From contig JAOACE010000022.1 of the NCBI GenBank assembly GCA_026418015.1, positions 62,001-126,000 on the forward strand: a DNA stretch of 64,000 bases, written 5' to 3'. Source of the stretch: Leptospiraceae bacterium. GTDB taxonomy: Bacteria > Spirochaetota > Leptospiria > Leptospirales > Leptonemataceae. The notes under the pieces were generated by a model. The model did no database searches. It was given only the letters and a program-made list of their open reading frames with translations, and was not told the origin of the DNA. The first letter of the stretch is position 1, and each line of letters starts with the position of its first letter. A program made the position numbers and the translations under genes. Of this stretch, positions 54,053-61,994 are shown piece after piece.

Positions 54053-54831
54053 TTATCTGATTCTTACATCGGGTAAGTCTTCTCTGAATTCTGGATCCTT
54101 TAATTGGAGTTGCTTTCTTATAACAGCCCTTTTTTGAAGGGCTGCATTAAGGCAAAAAATTTCGAACTCTAATTTATCTATATCTGCTAAGCTTTTTAAT
54201 GAGGAAAAAGCAATTTTAAGTATGCCGTTGTAAGTTTTTTTATCGCGTGAATATCTCTTGTATCTGTCCTCGCAAGTATTTCTAATATTTCATCTACAAG
54301 GATTGCATATTCGGAGGATTCTCTTAAACTATGCAAAATTCCGTAAAATATTCTATGTTTAGAGCATATCCTTTGATTTTTAAATCCTCACGAATTCTGG
54401 GTAATCCCCATGCTTCGATAAAACCATGTAACCTATCAAATAATGCTGATTCATGAAATGCTTTGGGCAATTCAGTAAAATAAAATTTATCTATAGGAGT
54501 CATATCTCAATCTAACCGAATATTTCCCAAAAGAATAAAACTTGCATTTGACTGTTCATGATAAATTGCAATCGTAAATTTTCCCATTTTCAAGTAGCTT
54601 TTTAAGGCTGCCCTCATCTCTTCGTCGTTAGAAAATTCAATGGTTTTTCGTCAAACGCGAAAAAGTCATACCTCGTGATAAAACCAAGGGAATTTTTTGC
54701 ATATCATAAAACATCTTCGCTCTTGTAACTTTATCACCACTTACACACCATCCATATTTCGTTAGATTGTTAAAAATAAAAGTAGCATACCAATTAATTC
54801 CCTTAATTTTTTCTTTGTTTTTGCCTTCCAT
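54053..54831 (-). pseudogene. decayed BrxL-like (BREX Lon-like ATPase) gene
   Basis: Reading the minus strand in several frames gives consecutive pieces of a BrxL/PF13337-type AAA+ protein. They are: GWCVSGDKVTRAKMFYDM (from 54831 on); then, after a frameshift, a Walker-B-like RYDFFAFDE; then FSNDEEMRAALKSYLKMGKF and FILLGNI; then FTELPKAFHESALFDR, GFIEAWGLPR and GYALNIEYFTEF; then HSLRESSEYAILVDEIL; then RAVIRKQLQLKDPEFR up to a stop at 54053. They are split by at least four frameshifts (near 54700, 54640, 54338 and 54197) and an in-frame TGA (54507-54509). The N-terminal half with Walker A is missing. BREX systems block phage. No other BREX gene remains here. Confidence 0.75.
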
Positions 54832-55026
54832 AATCTTTATTCATAGTTTTATTTAAGACTCCTCCCCATTTTTTAGGATCCAATCACATTTTTATTTATC
54901 GAATCTATTTTTTTGTCAATCAATTTTCAAAATATTTATAAATTTATTTTATATTTTTTTAAATCTAAAATTTTTTTCAACCGCATTTTTCGAGCCATTA
55001 ACACATTTATACAAGTAAGAAAAGAA
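54832..55026. other. AT-rich gap between BrxL relic and the copper operon
   Basis: About 195 bases without a supported gene. The region just right of the relic may hold further decayed BrxL sequence, but I cannot read it as protein with confidence. Confidence 0.4.
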
Positions 55027-55054
55027 TTGACATATTTGTCTAATTTTTTAGAAT
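55027..55054 (+). promoter_or_regulatory. promoter of the copper operon
   Basis: TTGACA (55027-55032), a 16-bp spacer and TAGAAT (55049-55054). The AGAGGGGG ribosome-binding site follows at about 55061, ahead of the ATG at 55074. No copper-regulator palindrome was recognised nearby. Confidence 0.6.
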
Positions 55055-55073
55055 TATAAAAAGAGGGGGAGTT

Positions 55074-56996
55074 ATGCGAAATTATTTTATAGTTTTTTTG
55101 TGTCTTTTAGCTTATTGTGGTAATCCCGAAGAAGGTGGATATGTTCACGTTTCTATGATGGACAACTTTTTTTCTCCACCGCTTTCGAGAATTCCCAAAG
55201 GAGGAACGATTGAATTTATCAACAAAGGTTTAAACCCACACAATGCCATTGCGGTGGATAAATCTTGGTCCACAGAAAAAACCTTCGGTAAATTAGAAAT
55301 GCTCTCTGGCGACAAAACAAGGGTTACTTACCCAGAAGAAGGTGTATTTCCTTATTATTGTTCTTTCCATGCAACACCCGATGGTAAGGTAGGAATGGTC
55401 GGTACCGTCGTTGTAGGAAATGTAGATTACATTCCCGAAAAATCGGGTAAAACCTTCAAAGCAGTAGAAAAATGGTCTGGCAAGACACTCAAAGTACCAC
55501 AGGATTATCCTACGATTCAAACTGCTGTGGATGCTTCCAACCCAGGAGACCTAATCTTAATCGACGAAGGTATCTATAAAGAAGAAGTAGTTATAACAAC
55601 ACCGTCGTTAATTCTTCGTGGAACCAACCGAAACAAAGTCATCATCGATGGAGAATTTGTTCGAGGCAATGGAATCATGATTGTAGGTGCAGATGGTGTT
55701 GCAGTAGAAAACCTTACTGTGCGAAATACAATCTTGAATGGAGTCTTCTGGACAGGTGTTAAAGGATATCGCGCTTCGTATGTAACAACCCACAACACAG
55801 GCGATTATGGAATCTATGCCTTTGATTCTACCGATGGTATATTTGAACATTCTTATGCTTCTGGTTCTCCGGATTCCTCTTTTTATATTGGACAATGTTA
55901 TCCTTGTAAAGCGATTTTATACAACAACATAGGAGAAAATAGTGCACTTGGCTATTCGGGAACTAACTCTGGTGGCGATCTATACATCATTTACAACATT
56001 TTTAAAAACAATTTTGTGGGCATTTTACCCAATACATTGGATAGTGAACTTCTACCACCTGGACGAGAAACAACAATGTGGGGAAATATCATTATAAACA
56101 ATAACAATATCGATGCACCAGTAAAACCTCTTACTTGGCCATCTTTTGGAAATGGTATTTTAGTTGCTGGCGCGATAAAAAATCGTATCGAAAAAAATTT
56201 GATTATCAACCATCCCAACCATGGTATTTTGATAATCCCGAACCTACAAGAAAATTTCTGGCTTTCTTATAAAAACATTGTAAAAGATAACATTATCGTC
56301 AATTCTGGTCGTGCAGATATTTCTGTTGTGGGACCTGTTAGCTACGGAAATTGTTTCGAAAAAAATCAATTTAAAACATCTCTTCCTTTTGGGCTACAAA
56401 TATGGAATCATTGTAAAAATCCCTTACGATATGTATTAGGTGGCGATCTCTCTATGATGATGGGTGGTATGGCAATGATGATAGAAGCAAAATTGAACCT
56501 CTTTCGCGCTGGTGATTGGAAAAAGCAACCACAACCTCCCGAACAACCAGAAATGCCCCAACAATTAAAAAATAGAATTGAACCAGCCATCAACGTTTTC
56601 GAAAAAAACAAACATCTTCTAAAAGAAATCAACTTTCATCCCGATGCAGAGAAATACTATAAAGAATACATTAAATCCCATCCGAATTATTTAGGTTCCA
56701 TTCAACCCGTAATACCTGTATCGCCTCTAACGTTTTTATTCCAGTATTTTGGTTTTATTCTGCCGTTTAGTTTATATGCCTGCTGGACTCTTTTAGCTTT
56801 GTATGATCTACAACATTCCCAACAAAACAAAATTTTATGGAGCTGGATTTTAATCTTACTACCCTTTCTTGGCAGTTTAATCTATTTATGGGGATTTCGA
56901 CAAAACATTCCTAAATGGTTAACACTTACTACAACCATTACAGGTATTGCCATCTATTTCGTATTGTTAATTTTTAGTATTACGATTATTTTTTAA
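55074..56996 (+). CDS. cupredoxin / parallel-beta-helix / two-helix membrane fusion protein
   Basis: The 640-aa product has an N-terminal secretion signal ending LLAYC (possible lipobox, Tyr at -1 is unusual). Residues about 22-115 form a blue-copper cupredoxin with ligands H56 (NPHN), C96 and H99 (YYCSFHATPDGK) and M108. From about 145 to 440 a right-handed parallel beta helix follows (PQDYPTIQTAVDASNPGDL, IGENSALGYSGTNSGGD, FEKNQF), of the type in NosD and pectin-lyase-like proteins. After a Pro-rich linker, two transmembrane helices near the C-terminus resemble the PLDc_N membrane module (SLYACWTLLALYDLQH, WILILLPFLGSLIYLWG). It is thus an outer-leaflet or periplasmic copper protein tied to the membrane. 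First gene of a three-gene operon. Confidence 0.78.
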   Translation: MRNYFIVFLCLLAYCGNPEEGGYVHVSMMDNFFSPPLSRIPKGGTIEFINKGLNPHNAIAVDKSWSTEKTFGKLEMLSGDKTRVTYPEEGVFPYYCSFHATPDGKVGMVGTVVVGNVDYIPEKSGKTFKAVEKWSGKTLKVPQDYPTIQTAVDASNPGDLILIDEGIYKEEVVITTPSLILRGTNRNKVIIDGEFVRGNGIMIVGADGVAVENLTVRNTILNGVFWTGVKGYRASYVTTHNTGDYGIYAFDSTDGIFEHSYASGSPDSSFYIGQCYPCKAILYNNIGENSALGYSGTNSGGDLYIIYNIFKNNFVGILPNTLDSELLPPGRETTMWGNIIINNNNIDAPVKPLTWPSFGNGILVAGAIKNRIEKNLIINHPNHGILIIPNLQENFWLSYKNIVKDNIIVNSGRADISVVGPVSYGNCFEKNQFKTSLPFGLQIWNHCKNPLRYVLGGDLSMMMGGMAMMIEAKLNLFRAGDWKKQPQPPEQPEMPQQLKNRIEPAINVFEKNKHLLKEINFHPDAEKYYKEYIKSHPNYLGSIQPVIPVSPLTFLFQYFGFILPFSLYACWTLLALYDLQHSQQNKILWSWILILLPFLGSLIYLWGFRQNIPKWLTLTTTITGIAIYFVLLIFSITIIF

Positions 56997-57009
56997 AAGG
57001 AGCATAACC

Positions 57010-57312
57010 ATGAACGTAGAAACACCTTCCCTATTGGATTTAATCCTCAACTTTTATGGATATTATGTGCCATTTATATTGCTTGCAATATGGGCACCTA
57101 TGGCATTAATCGATTTGGCAAAAAGAAAAATAGAACCCAATAAGGGTATTCTTTGGAGCATTGCAATTGTAGGCTTACCCTTGATTGGAGCTGGTATTTA
57201 TCACCTCTTTGGCAAAAGTGAGTTACCTAAGTGGTTTAACTATGTTTTTGTTTATGGTGGAATTGCGATTCTTGTAATTATGATCCTACTTTCTTCTGTA
57301 TTAAAGTATTAA
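57010..57312 (+). CDS. small membrane protein, PLDc_N-like
   Basis: A 100-aa protein with three hydrophobic stretches (about residues 14-34, 46-64 and 76-96). The first pair carries the PLDc_N pattern, ILLAIWAPMALIDLAKRK, then LWSIAIVGLPLIGAGIYHLF, similar to the two-helix end of the upstream 640-aa protein. It lacks a phospholipase D domain. It is between the cupredoxin fusion (13 bp upstream) and the multicopper oxidase (1 bp downstream), so it is probably part of the same membrane complex. AAGGAG precedes the ATG. Confidence 0.68.
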   Translation: MNVETPSLLDLILNFYGYYVPFILLAIWAPMALIDLAKRKIEPNKGILWSIAIVGLPLIGAGIYHLFGKSELPKWFNYVFVYGGIAILVIMILLSSVLKY

Positions 57313-57313
57313 A

Positions 57314-58402
57314 ATGATTAACCGAAAGAATTTTTTTAAATTCATCTTAGGAGGATTAGGGCTGATTTCTCTATCTTCCCTTTTTTCTTTTTTTAAAAGA
57401 AACAGCTATTCTTCTAATGTTGTTTGTAATAATGAGCTTCCACCGAATCAAACAAATCAAGGTTATCTTTTTCCCTCTTTTGGAAACGATAACGTAGGAG
57501 CTGGCCCAGGTTTAATTACCCATTCTCCCTACGGAAGCATGGTACATCCACCAGCTGGTTTAACTAGAACTACTCTTTCGCGTTTCGAAAATCCCTTTTC
57601 TATACCAAGAGAAGTAAACACGCAGTATTTACCTTCTTTTTCGGTTCTTCCATCGATCAAAACTTACGAAATCCATTCCATAGAACGTCCAATAAACGTT
57701 GCCCATAAGACCATTTTTTATGCTTGGACATTTAATGGAATGCTACCTGGTCCAATCATTCGCGCGCGATTAGGAGAAAAAATTCGAATCAAATTCAAAA
57801 ACATGTCGAAAGATCCTCATTCGATTCATTTTCATGGTAGTCATAGCGTAAGTATGGACGGATGGGAACCTATACCCCCCGGAAAAGAAACAGAATACAT
57901 TATAGAAGCAAAGCCCATCGGTGTTCATCCCTATCATTGCCATGTTCCGCCAATTGCAGTGCATTTATCAAAAGGCCTTTTCGGTACAATGATTGTTGAT
58001 CCACCAGAAGGTCGTCCCCCAGCACACGAAGTTGTTTTAATCTTACACGGATATGATTTAAATGGCAGAGGCAAAAACGATATCTACTGCTGGAATGGTA
58101 TCGCCGGATATTACGAGCGATTCCCTATTCGCGTAAAAGTTGGCGAATTAGTTCGCGTTTATTTGATCAACATGTTAGAATATGATCCTATTGCATCCTT
58201 TCATCTACATGCACAAACCTTTGATGTTTATAGAACAGGATCAAAATTAACGCCGGATGAACATACCGATGTTGTAACATTAGGTCAAACAGAACGTTGC
58301 ATCATCGAATTTCGTCTACCAGAAAAGGGGCGTTATATGTTCCATCCCCATCAGACCTACATGGCAGAACGCGGTGCGATGGGATGGTTTGTTGCAATAT
58401 AG
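57314..58402 (+). CDS. two-domain multicopper oxidase, type-1 copper in domain 1
   Basis: A 362-aa protein with an N-terminal export signal that contains RK rather than RR (NRKNFFKFILGG), so Tat export is possible but not typical. Domain 1 has the copper His of PHSIHFHG (H169, H172, H174) and HCH (H208, C209, H210), H217 and, where type-1 copper has a Met, Leu222 (HLSKGLFG). Domain 2 has FHLHAQTF (H297, H299) and HPHQTYM (H344, H346), where the type-1 Cys is replaced by Pro. This arrangement fits two-domain laccase-like oxidases with type-1 copper only in domain 1 and a shared trinuclear centre. It may oxidise metal, phenol or nitrogen compounds; the substrate is unknown. Confidence 0.85.
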   Translation: MINRKNFFKFILGGLGLISLSSLFSFFKRNSYSSNVVCNNELPPNQTNQGYLFPSFGNDNVGAGPGLITHSPYGSMVHPPAGLTRTTLSRFENPFSIPREVNTQYLPSFSVLPSIKTYEIHSIERPINVAHKTIFYAWTFNGMLPGPIIRARLGEKIRIKFKNMSKDPHSIHFHGSHSVSMDGWEPIPPGKETEYIIEAKPIGVHPYHCHVPPIAVHLSKGLFGTMIVDPPEGRPPAHEVVLILHGYDLNGRGKNDIYCWNGIAGYYERFPIRVKVGELVRVYLINMLEYDPIASFHLHAQTFDVYRTGSKLTPDEHTDVVTLGQTERCIIEFRLPEKGRYMFHPHQTYMAERGAMGWFVAI

Positions 58403-58404
58403 TT

Positions 58405-58995
58405 TTATTCATAAGATTCTTGCCGTCCTTCGATGATTTGCAAAAGCACTAACGAGGCAATTGCTAATTCTAACGGAAAATCTGGGTTCATAGAAAAATC
58501 TGCATAATATTGTGCAATAAAAGGATTAAAAGTTTGTTGTAAGATACCTGATAGTTTTTCTTTGTAATAGATTTCAAATTTTTGTGGGATAAAATTCGTT
58601 AAATATCGTCTTAAAAAAGCTTTAAACAAACTATCTTCTTGGATAATTCCCACTACTTTATTTTCAGCATCAAGAATCTTCCACGAATCTCTCCATATAG
58701 ATTTTAAGAATTCGCGTTTTATTGCTCCTATTTTGATTTCTTGTTCGTTTTGTAGCTTATAAACATTGTATTTTGTACCTAAATCCAGAATACTTTCTGC
58801 TTTAATACGAGCATAAACTTCGTTCAAAGATTCATCTTTATAGATAAAAATATCTTCTTTTAGTTTAAAAGCTTTTTGCTTAACATAATACAATAATTGT
58901 TTTTTATCTCTGTCATAAATACGGATTTCTCCACCAAAGATTTTAAAAAACTTTTTTCTGGAATAAAAATTCCGAATCTCTTGATAATTTTCCAT
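58405..58995 (-). CDS. LURP-one-related / scramblase-like protein
   Basis: A 196-aa soluble protein with the Tubby C-terminal-like/LURP-one pattern of repeated short strands: EIRIYDRDKKQLLYYVKQKA, IFIYKDESLNEVYARIKAES, KYNVYKLQNEQEIKIGAIKR and SWKILDAENKVVGIIQEDS. Bacterial members of this group (YxjI-like) have no settled function. It converges with the multicopper oxidase gene at 2 bp. No membrane segment except a hydrophobic C-terminal helix (PLELAIASLVLLQII). Confidence 0.75.
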   Translation of the reverse strand: MENYQEIRNFYSRKKFFKIFGGEIRIYDRDKKQLLYYVKQKAFKLKEDIFIYKDESLNEVYARIKAESILDLGTKYNVYKLQNEQEIKIGAIKREFLKSIWRDSWKILDAENKVVGIIQEDSLFKAFLRRYLTNFIPQKFEIYYKEKLSGILQQTFNPFIAQYYADFSMNPDFPLELAIASLVLLQIIEGRQESYE

Positions 58996-59175
58996 ATGGT
59001 AGTCATTAATTAGTATATTTTTTCCGACAACAATAAAATTTTATTTTCAAAAATCATCTTTTAAAGTAAGCTTACATATTAATTAAAATTTAATATTTAA
59101 AATAATATATAAACTTTGTATAGTATCGAATAAAAAAAGATTGAAATTATATTAAAATGATTTTTATGTTATTTT

Positions 59176-60132
59176 ATGAGTAATACAATACGAGAATTCT
59201 TACAAAAAAAGATTCAAAAATCCATCAAAAAAATTTTTAAGTATGATATAATAAACATCGAAAAAGACTACGACAGCGAATTAATCCATAAATATAGAAT
59301 CGCAATACGAAGGCTTCGTTCGCTACTAGAAGAATTCATCAACGAAATCAAAATCGATTTGGATATCATCGATGATTTACGATCAGTTTTTAGAAAAGCA
59401 GGCAAAATTAGAGACTACGACATCCTAATAGAAAACTTAGAAAAATATCATAACGAAATAAAAGAACTAAAAGTAGATATAGATTTAGAACCCCTAATAG
59501 CAGAATTAAAACAAGAATTCGAAAAAAGAAGAAAAAAACAAATCAAAAACTTCGAAGAGTTTCTCGAATCAAAAAAATATAAAAATATCGTCGAAGAATT
59601 AGAAATATTAAAAGAAAATATAGAATTCAAAAATTTTTATATATCCGATTCTGATAGTTTTTCTGTCGCTTATCTAGTTGCATCAAAATTTTTTAGGTTG
59701 ATATCTCATAGCTATTGGAAAGTAAATATCTATGACATTAAAGCCTTACACCACCTCCGAAGACAAATTAAACGCACAAGATACTACATGGAAATATTAA
59801 AAAAATTTTATAAAAAAAATAATGAATATAAAAATATTCTTGAACGATTAAAAAATTTACAAGACTTAGCAGGTGCTTTGGTGGATATATATATTCTAAA
59901 AGACGAATTAGAAAAGTTCCAAAAGAAATATTTGCCAGATATTTATGAAGAAAACGATATGCAATTAAAGCTACAAAAATTTGGTTTTTGGCTACAAGAA
60001 AAAGAAGATCAAATATTCCAACAATGGAACCAAGAAAAAGAAGATTTCTTTCTGCATAAAGATTTTTATCTAAGTGTAATCCTAGAAAATTGCGACATCC
60101 AAAACATAAAAGCAAAAGAGATAGAAGATTGA
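59176..60132 (+). CDS. CHAD-domain protein
   Basis: The 318-aa product is all helix with the CHAD pattern of His and basic residues: LIHKYRIAIRRLRSLLEEF near residue 40 and LHHLRRQIKRTRYYMEIL near 200, each giving the HxxR pairs that bind polyphosphate. CHAD proteins bind inorganic polyphosphate and localise to its granules; no CYTH phosphatase domain is attached. The ATG follows TTGAAA (59141) and TTATGT (59164) at 6 bases, so it may be leaderless. It stops 1 base before the convergent FAD oxidase gene. Confidence 0.85.
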   Translation: MSNTIREFLQKKIQKSIKKIFKYDIINIEKDYDSELIHKYRIAIRRLRSLLEEFINEIKIDLDIIDDLRSVFRKAGKIRDYDILIENLEKYHNEIKELKVDIDLEPLIAELKQEFEKRRKKQIKNFEEFLESKKYKNIVEELEILKENIEFKNFYISDSDSFSVAYLVASKFFRLISHSYWKVNIYDIKALHHLRRQIKRTRYYMEILKKFYKKNNEYKNILERLKNLQDLAGALVDIYILKDELEKFQKKYLPDIYEENDMQLKLQKFGFWLQEKEDQIFQQWNQEKEDFFLHKDFYLSVILENCDIQNIKAKEIED

Positions 60133-61530
60133 TTATAAATCGAAGATTTTTCCGGGGTTTAGTATATTGTTGGGATCAAAAATCTTTTTTATGCTCTTCA
60201 TATATTCGATTTCTTCGGGTGAACGTGTGTACAACAAATAAGGCTTTTTTAACAAACCAATACCGTGTTCTGCACTAATAGAACCGTTGTAATGTTTGAT
60301 CATACCATAGAGTTGTAGATCGAATTCTTGCATCTCTTTTTTAAACTGATTTATATCTTTTTCGTAAGAAGTTAATAAATTTACATGAATATTGCCATCT
60401 CCCGCATGCCCAAACAAAAATAATTGATAATCTTTATAATGTTGATTTACTAAATCTTTTATATTTTTTATAAATTGATCCATATAACTAATGGGGATAG
60501 AAATATCATTTTTATGGAATCTACCAGACATTGCAACAGCTTCGCTAATATCTTCGCGAAAACGAAAAAAACCTTTTTTTATGCTTTCGGTGGTTGAATA
60601 CAATACATCGATGCTAAAATCCGCGATAGAATTGATAAAATCCATATAAGGTATTTCTTCTTCTTGATGGATTTCTGCTTCTATCAAAACGTACCAAACA
60701 TCAGAAGCTACATTTGAAAAAGGATTTGTTAGCTGGTGCTTACTACAAACAAGCTCCATACAAGAAGAATCAAAAACCTCGAAACACAAAATTTCTTTGA
60801 TATGATGCTTGGACTCTTTTAAACATTCTAGTACATCGCTAAAATTTTTACAAGAAATCAAAAAAACAACAGTATTTTTTGGAATTTGTGTTAAAAGTAA
60901 TGTTGCCTTCGTAATAATGCCTAAGGTTCCTTCTGAGCCAATAAAAAGTTGTTTTAAATCGTAGCCTGTATTGTTTTTGATTAGTTTTCCCCAAAAGTTT
61001 AAAACTTCCCCTTTGCCTGTTACAACTTCTATTCCCGATACCCAATTTCTTAAAGGTCCATAACGAATCACTCTTATTCCACCTGCATTCGTTGCAATAT
61101 TTCCACCAATCAGAGAAGAATAAGACGAAGCGAAATCTACGGGAAAATAAAAATGATGTTCTTTCGCTTTTTCTTGTAAATGTTTGGTAATGACACCTGC
61201 TTCACATGTGATTGCTGGCAGAGTTGCATCGAATTCTAAGATGCGATTCATCTTGCTTAAAGAAATAATGACTTCTTGGTTTGTTGCAACTGCTCCACCA
61301 GAATATCCTGTACGTCCTCCAGATGGCACAAGAGGAATTTTATACTGATTTGCTAATAAAACAATTTTTTGTACTTCTTCGGTGGATTTTGGGAAAACAA
61401 TACAACTGCCATTGGGTTCAAAATCCTTTGTTCTATCCAACGAATAGAATAAAACGTCTTCTTTTTCTAGAAGAATCTGATTTTTATCTAAGAAACTCGA
61501 TAAATCTTTTAAAAAAGCTTCGAAATCCAT
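60133..61530 (-). CDS. FAD-linked oxidase, GlcD/D-lactate dehydrogenase family
   Basis: A 465-aa flavoprotein with the PCMH FAD-binding domain (VFPKSTEEVQKIV, PLVPSGGRTGYSGGA, SSLIGGNIATNAGGIRV, YDLKQLFIGSEGTLGII) and the FAD-oxidase C-terminal domain (LFGHAGDGNIHVNLL, SAEHGIGLLKK). The family oxidises D-2-hydroxy acids such as D-lactate, glycolate or D-2-hydroxyglutarate; no GlcE/GlcF partner is adjacent, so the substrate is open. The start follows the yqeY stop by 2 bp, so both are co-transcribed. Confidence 0.9.
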   Translation of the reverse strand: MDFEAFLKDLSSFLDKNQILLEKEDVLFYSLDRTKDFEPNGSCIVFPKSTEEVQKIVLLANQYKIPLVPSGGRTGYSGGAVATNQEVIISLSKMNRILEFDATLPAITCEAGVITKHLQEKAKEHHFYFPVDFASSYSSLIGGNIATNAGGIRVIRYGPLRNWVSGIEVVTGKGEVLNFWGKLIKNNTGYDLKQLFIGSEGTLGIITKATLLLTQIPKNTVVFLISCKNFSDVLECLKESKHHIKEILCFEVFDSSCMELVCSKHQLTNPFSNVASDVWYVLIEAEIHQEEEIPYMDFINSIADFSIDVLYSTTESIKKGFFRFREDISEAVAMSGRFHKNDISIPISYMDQFIKNIKDLVNQHYKDYQLFLFGHAGDGNIHVNLLTSYEKDINQFKKEMQEFDLQLYGMIKHYNGSISAEHGIGLLKKPYLLYTRSPEEIEYMKSIKKIFDPNNILNPGKIFDL

Positions 61531-61532
61531 TC

Positions 61533-61982
61533 TTAGCCCAACACTTCTTTGGCAATCTGAGATGCAGTTTTGCCATCAAACTGATCAGGATAGTGTTCTT
61601 TTAGGTACTTCATTGCTTCGCCGACGTTTTTTGCACCACTCTTTTGAATGATTTCTTTTAACTCTTCTTTTGATAATTGCTTTGGCAAAAATTCTAACAA
61701 TATCTTTTTTTCTAATTCGGCTTGTTCCATTGCCTCTTGGGAAAGTTTACCAGCTTTTCCTAGTTCAAGGTTTTCTTCGATTCCTTTTAGAAATTTTTTT
61801 ACTACCTGAATTACATCTTGATCATTGGGCTCTCTGTGACCATCATCAATTGCAATGGTTTTAACCTGAGAAAGAACCGTAGAAAGAAGCGATGCTTTTA
61901 CTTGATCTTTATCCTTTCTTGCTTGGAGGGATTCTTTTTTTAACTTTTCTAATAACATATTATCGATTTTCTTAAAATTCAT
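61533..61982 (-). CDS. yqeY: GatB/YqeY-family protein
   Basis: A 149-aa soluble protein (usual family length about 147-150) matching YqeY, which is related to the C-terminal tRNA-binding tail of GatB. It has LKKESLQARKDKDQVKASLL, LSQVKTIAIDDGHREPND, a FLPKQLSKEELKEIIQKSG core and the terminal DGKTASQIAKEVL. The tail of GatB contacts tRNA during transamidation, but the role of free-standing YqeY is unclear. The start could be the second Met (61958), because no ribosome-binding site distinguishes them. Operon with the FAD oxidase. Confidence 0.88.
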   Translation of the reverse strand: MNFKKIDNMLLEKLKKESLQARKDKDQVKASLLSTVLSQVKTIAIDDGHREPNDQDVIQVVKKFLKGIEENLELGKAGKLSQEAMEQAELEKKILLEFLPKQLSKEELKEIIQKSGAKNVGEAMKYLKEHYPDQFDGKTASQIAKEVLG

Positions 61983-61994
61983 GGTTTGTCAATT

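Noticed and set aside
57314-58402. Copper nitrite reductase (NirK) call for the multicopper oxidase
   Set aside because: The HxH blocks in domain 2 (HLH and HPH) and the Leu axial ligand fit two-domain laccase-like oxidases better than NirK, which has Met there and lacks the second HxH. NirK-like activity is not excluded.
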